64,000 nt of DNA from Sipunculus nudus (taxonomy: Eukaryota; Annelida; Sipuncula; Golfingiida; Sipunculidae). The stretch spans positions 36,787,956-36,851,955 of the forward strand of contig CM049318.1 of assembly GCA_026874595.1 (NCBI GenBank), written 5' to 3'. Shown here piece by piece: positions 62,601 to 64,000 of this stretch; within the stretch, counting starts at the first letter, position 1; each line of letters starts with the position of its first letter. The notes beneath the pieces were generated by a model. The model made no database searches, had not been told where the DNA came from, and worked only from the letters and a program-made list of their open reading frames with translations. The position numbers were made by a program, and so were the translations under genes.

Positions 62601-62607
62601 AGTATGT
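51448..62607 (-). CDS. M1-family zinc aminopeptidase, partial (eight exons)
   Basis: M1 aminopeptidases remove amino-terminal residues, using one zinc held by HExxH and a downstream Glu; animal members are usually membrane or secreted proteins near 900-1,000 residues. Exons in gene order (minus strand): 62607-62453, 59131-59018, 57906-57766, 57174-57109, 53322-53257, 52693-52518, 52328-52243, 51575-51448. They join in phase to about 310 codons with no stop. The substrate-binding motif is GGMENWG (GAMENWG in most relatives), the zinc site HEVAH plus E in WVKEG 18 residues on, and the transition-state Tyr lies in AYGKG. The propeptide and amino-terminal beta domain are missing, probably beyond the right edge. 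Exons for the carboxy-terminal helical domain were not found down to 41 kb. The exact paralogue is not assigned. Confidence 0.9.
52334..52392. repeat. (TA)n microsatellite
   Basis: About 55 bases with one AAAT break, directly upstream (in gene direction) of the aminopeptidase exon at 52,328, within the intron. Confidence 0.9.
53323..55690. other. Aminopeptidase intron, part, no gene seen
   Basis: AT-rich. 53,630-53,800 has a repeat-like paragraph (CACAAAACTTTGTGAAGGGA and GGCGGAGGTATGCGC). A poly(G) run lies at 54,982-54,998. No RNA gene or exon was recognised. Confidence 0.4.
55694..55874. mobile_element. Small TIR element (CAGGCAGATCCAG..) with ATATA flanks
   Basis: Ends CAGGCAGATCCAGAGGG and, inverted, CAGGGGCGAATCAAGGG, flanked on each side by ATATA (weak evidence next to a TA tract). 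181 bp. Same family as 48,835-49,031. Confidence 0.6.
55875..55948. repeat. (TA)n microsatellite
   Basis: About 74 bases of alternating TA immediately after the small TIR element. Confidence 0.9.
58702..58754. repeat. (TA)n microsatellite
   Basis: About 53 bases with one AAG break, in an aminopeptidase intron. Confidence 0.9.
59018..59131 (-). CDS. Aminopeptidase exon with third zinc ligand
   Basis: 114 nt, acceptor TTCTTGTTCCAG, donor AAG|GTAAAC, phase 0 on both sides. WFGNLVTMEEWGEVWVKEG supplies the Glu zinc ligand. Relatives typically read LNEGFA at the end of this motif, while this has VKEGPS. Confidence 0.9.
59537..59600. repeat. (TA)n microsatellite
   Basis: About 64 bases of alternating TA. 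Open frames on both strands across it encode Ile-Tyr repeats only. Confidence 0.9.
60392..61650 (+). pseudogene. LINE (L1/Tx1-like) ORF2 remnant: endonuclease and start of RT
   Basis: In several frames, reading on: SNQSRGKAVLV, WFINTYAPKTKTEQVRYF, VIWCGDFNLY (endonuclease GDFN), DLIDLWRVRNPSYSNFTWS, RRLDYVLISSNL and ILTDHSAV (the terminal SDH-like motif). Then come FRKTWFEEGERNSKYFMNLE and MKNNKTSGNDGLP, typical of the linker and the start of RT. Frameshifts and stops throughout, and the RT catalytic part is absent, so it is dead. It lies in the aminopeptidase intron between the two zinc-site exons, on the opposite strand to the gene. Confidence 0.8.
61877..61902. repeat. (TA)n microsatellite
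   Basis: About 25 bases of alternating TA after the LINE remnant. Confidence 0.85.
62221..62412 (-). pseudogene. LINE (CR1/L2-like) endonuclease fragment
   Basis: Minus strand: FQFHQLIHEPTKITPTSYNI, then IDLIFTNVPEYHSMTGVI, followed after a frame change by SDHYMLFTVLS-like sequence. QLIxEPTRxTxxS..IDLIxT is characteristic of the end of this endonuclease type. Short and frameshifted. It sits about 40 bp downstream of the aminopeptidase HEVAH exon, inside the intron. Confidence 0.65.
62453..62607 (-). CDS. Aminopeptidase exon with GGMEN and HEVAH motifs
   Basis: 155 nt from acceptor TTATTCTAAG to donor CAG|GTAATA. It encodes LELFHFGGMENWGLLQYQAR and ends IVMAHEVAHQ, so the two zinc-binding His and the catalytic Glu are intact. 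Relatives usually have TYRE where this has QYQA, so the stretch after the GxMEN motif is diverged. Confidence 0.9.
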
Positions 62608-64000
62608 CTTAGAATAAAAATATCAATCAGATTAATCACTTACAACCGGTCAGGTCCGATGCAAACGCACTTTGGTCTAGTAGAATAAAAAGAAATAAAA
62701 AAAATATATTAATCCAATAACAAGTGAAAGTCGTCTAGTTTAAATTTACGAGACACCTTACGTGTACTAAGGACACCTCAGGTATATAAATTGGGAAAAC
62801 GGGATGGTTGAAGAATGAGCAGCAAAGCATAAAATAAGAACGTAATATGAACTTTAAGGTCTAATCATCTTCAAACAACCTTGGTTTATTTAGCTTTAGA
62901 ATTCATATTAATAATAATTTTAGACACAATGATGTATATATATTTAGAATCCTTAGAATATTCTCTATCAGATGAGAAATATTTAAAAAGTGTAACAGTG
63001 TCCACTTTGAAAATTTAAAACTTGAAATGATTTAAAATTATTTTTTTTAATTGGATATATCTCAAAATTGGCATAGGGTATGTATGTGGAAATAGTATCA
63101 TTTGAAACTTCATACAAATATCCCCAGGCGTTTTTTTGTTATATATTTATTGTCATTTTTTCATAATGAATTTTAAATTTAAAAAAAAATGTGTGATGTT
63201 AACAATACTTATTTTGTTTAAATAATGTATTTCTACTACACTAAAAATGATATAGGTAAAAGAAAAAAAACTCATTTTAGAATACTTGTTGATTTACCTA
63301 TATACAAAATTTGAAGACTCTACATTCGATGGTTTTTGAGAAATATCACTCTAAAGACCGTACAGTCTCCTGAAATACTGTTTTGAGAAAACGGCCAAAA
63401 ACTGTTTGGGAAGAGAAATTTCGTTTTGAGTGGAAAACAAGGATATAAGCGCAAATTACAGTTGTATTTTTAAACTAAATGTTCGGATGAGAATCGGTTT
63501 CAATATATAAATTATAAAATTTAATGGTTTATCAATGTTAAAAAAGGATTTTATTAGGCATCATGACAACTGGGGAGAACTGTCAAACTAAAGTAGGCGG
63601 AGCTTACTGGTCCGAGGGGTCGGTCATCGGTAATCAGGTCATGGGCTACCGCGCCGGGGCACGCGTCAGGTGTGAAGTGACTGATAAGAACGACCACTCT
63701 GTTTACTAATCCAATTAAATGCTTGTCTCTCCCTCTCACAATTATATATGAGACACTACATAACTAGCAGCAACACATATCTCTCTCTCTCATTAGATTT
63801 ATTTACACCAGTCATATACGGGCTAAATTGTGCTGCGGCCGCTCTTCCTTTACCGATCGCTCTCATAGCTAAGACTCCGGCGCGGTTCACTTCGCAAAAT
63901 TTGTTAGCAGGCGACGTGGTGGTGTAACTTGGTGCCGCGTTCCTCTCACAAAATTCATTCGTGCAACGCAGTCCAATATTGCTGCACCACCCTCGGCGTT
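62608..64000. other. Right edge, expected 5' side of the aminopeptidase
   Basis: AT-rich to 63,540, then more GC-rich. A block at 63,555-63,740 is open on both strands (48 codons on the plus strand from 63,563, about 61 on the minus), but neither resembles the missing M1 amino-terminal region. Near 63,880-63,995 two similar paragraphs (GCGGTTCACTTCGCAAAATT and GCGTTCCTCTCACAAAATTC) suggest a repeat. No exon is called. Confidence 0.35.

Overview
The window is nuclear DNA of an animal, most likely a bivalve mollusc. The evidence is the animal gene content, small exons split by long AT-rich introns with GT..AG boundaries, many (TA)n tracts, and several dispersed repeat families whose look (AGCTCAGCTGA..GACCCATGGG ends, GCGGATACTATG heads, AGGTCAAAGGTCA blocks) I associate with bivalve genomes. 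The bivalve assignment is inference; the animal assignment is solid. All splice sites were read by eye and may be off by a base or so.

Layout. 1-2.8 kb is intergenic, with microsatellites, repeat ends and a tRNA-derived SINE-like unit. 2,819-9,528 is a complete-looking LTR retrotransposon of the Ty3/gypsy type on the minus strand, with 1,105-bp LTRs that differ at only about four positions and a 5-bp target-site duplication (ATGTC). It is inserted into the second copy of the SINE-like unit. Its coding part reads gag-protease, then integrase, then the end of RT plus RNase H. Integrase comes before RNase H, and the RT polymerase core is missing.

11.7-41.1 kb on the plus strand is an intact WDR24 gene, a subunit of the GATOR2 complex that regulates mTORC1 in response to amino acids. 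I could follow 18 coding exons from an ATG at 11,744 to a TGA at 41,096, giving 786 codons with consistent phases, plus a poly(A) signal at about 41,212. Its introns hold a hAT-like MITE, two inverted copies of a 2-kb TIR element (introns 3 and 17), a tandem array of AGGTCA motifs (intron 6), three copies of a GGATAC-ended repeat (introns 2, 9 and 14) and a palindromic pair of tRNA-derived SINEs (intron 11).

41.1-51.4 kb is intergenic or unassigned, dominated by repeats, with MITEs, a foldback palindrome, a tRNA-derived SINE and only weak exon candidates. 51.4-62.6 kb on the minus strand holds eight exons of an M1 zinc aminopeptidase, from the GGMENWG and HEVAH catalytic exon to GFYRVNYD. Its amino-terminal exons must lie beyond the right edge or be unrecognised. 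I found no exons for the carboxy-terminal helical domain. Its introns carry two LINE endonuclease fragments, a MITE and long (TA)n tracts.

The two cellular genes are convergent and functionally unrelated as far as the sequence shows. The most unusual items are the integrase-first, polymerase-deleted but recently inserted retrotransposon, the AGGTCA array inside WDR24, and the group of small CAG..CTG elements flanked by 5-bp duplications.
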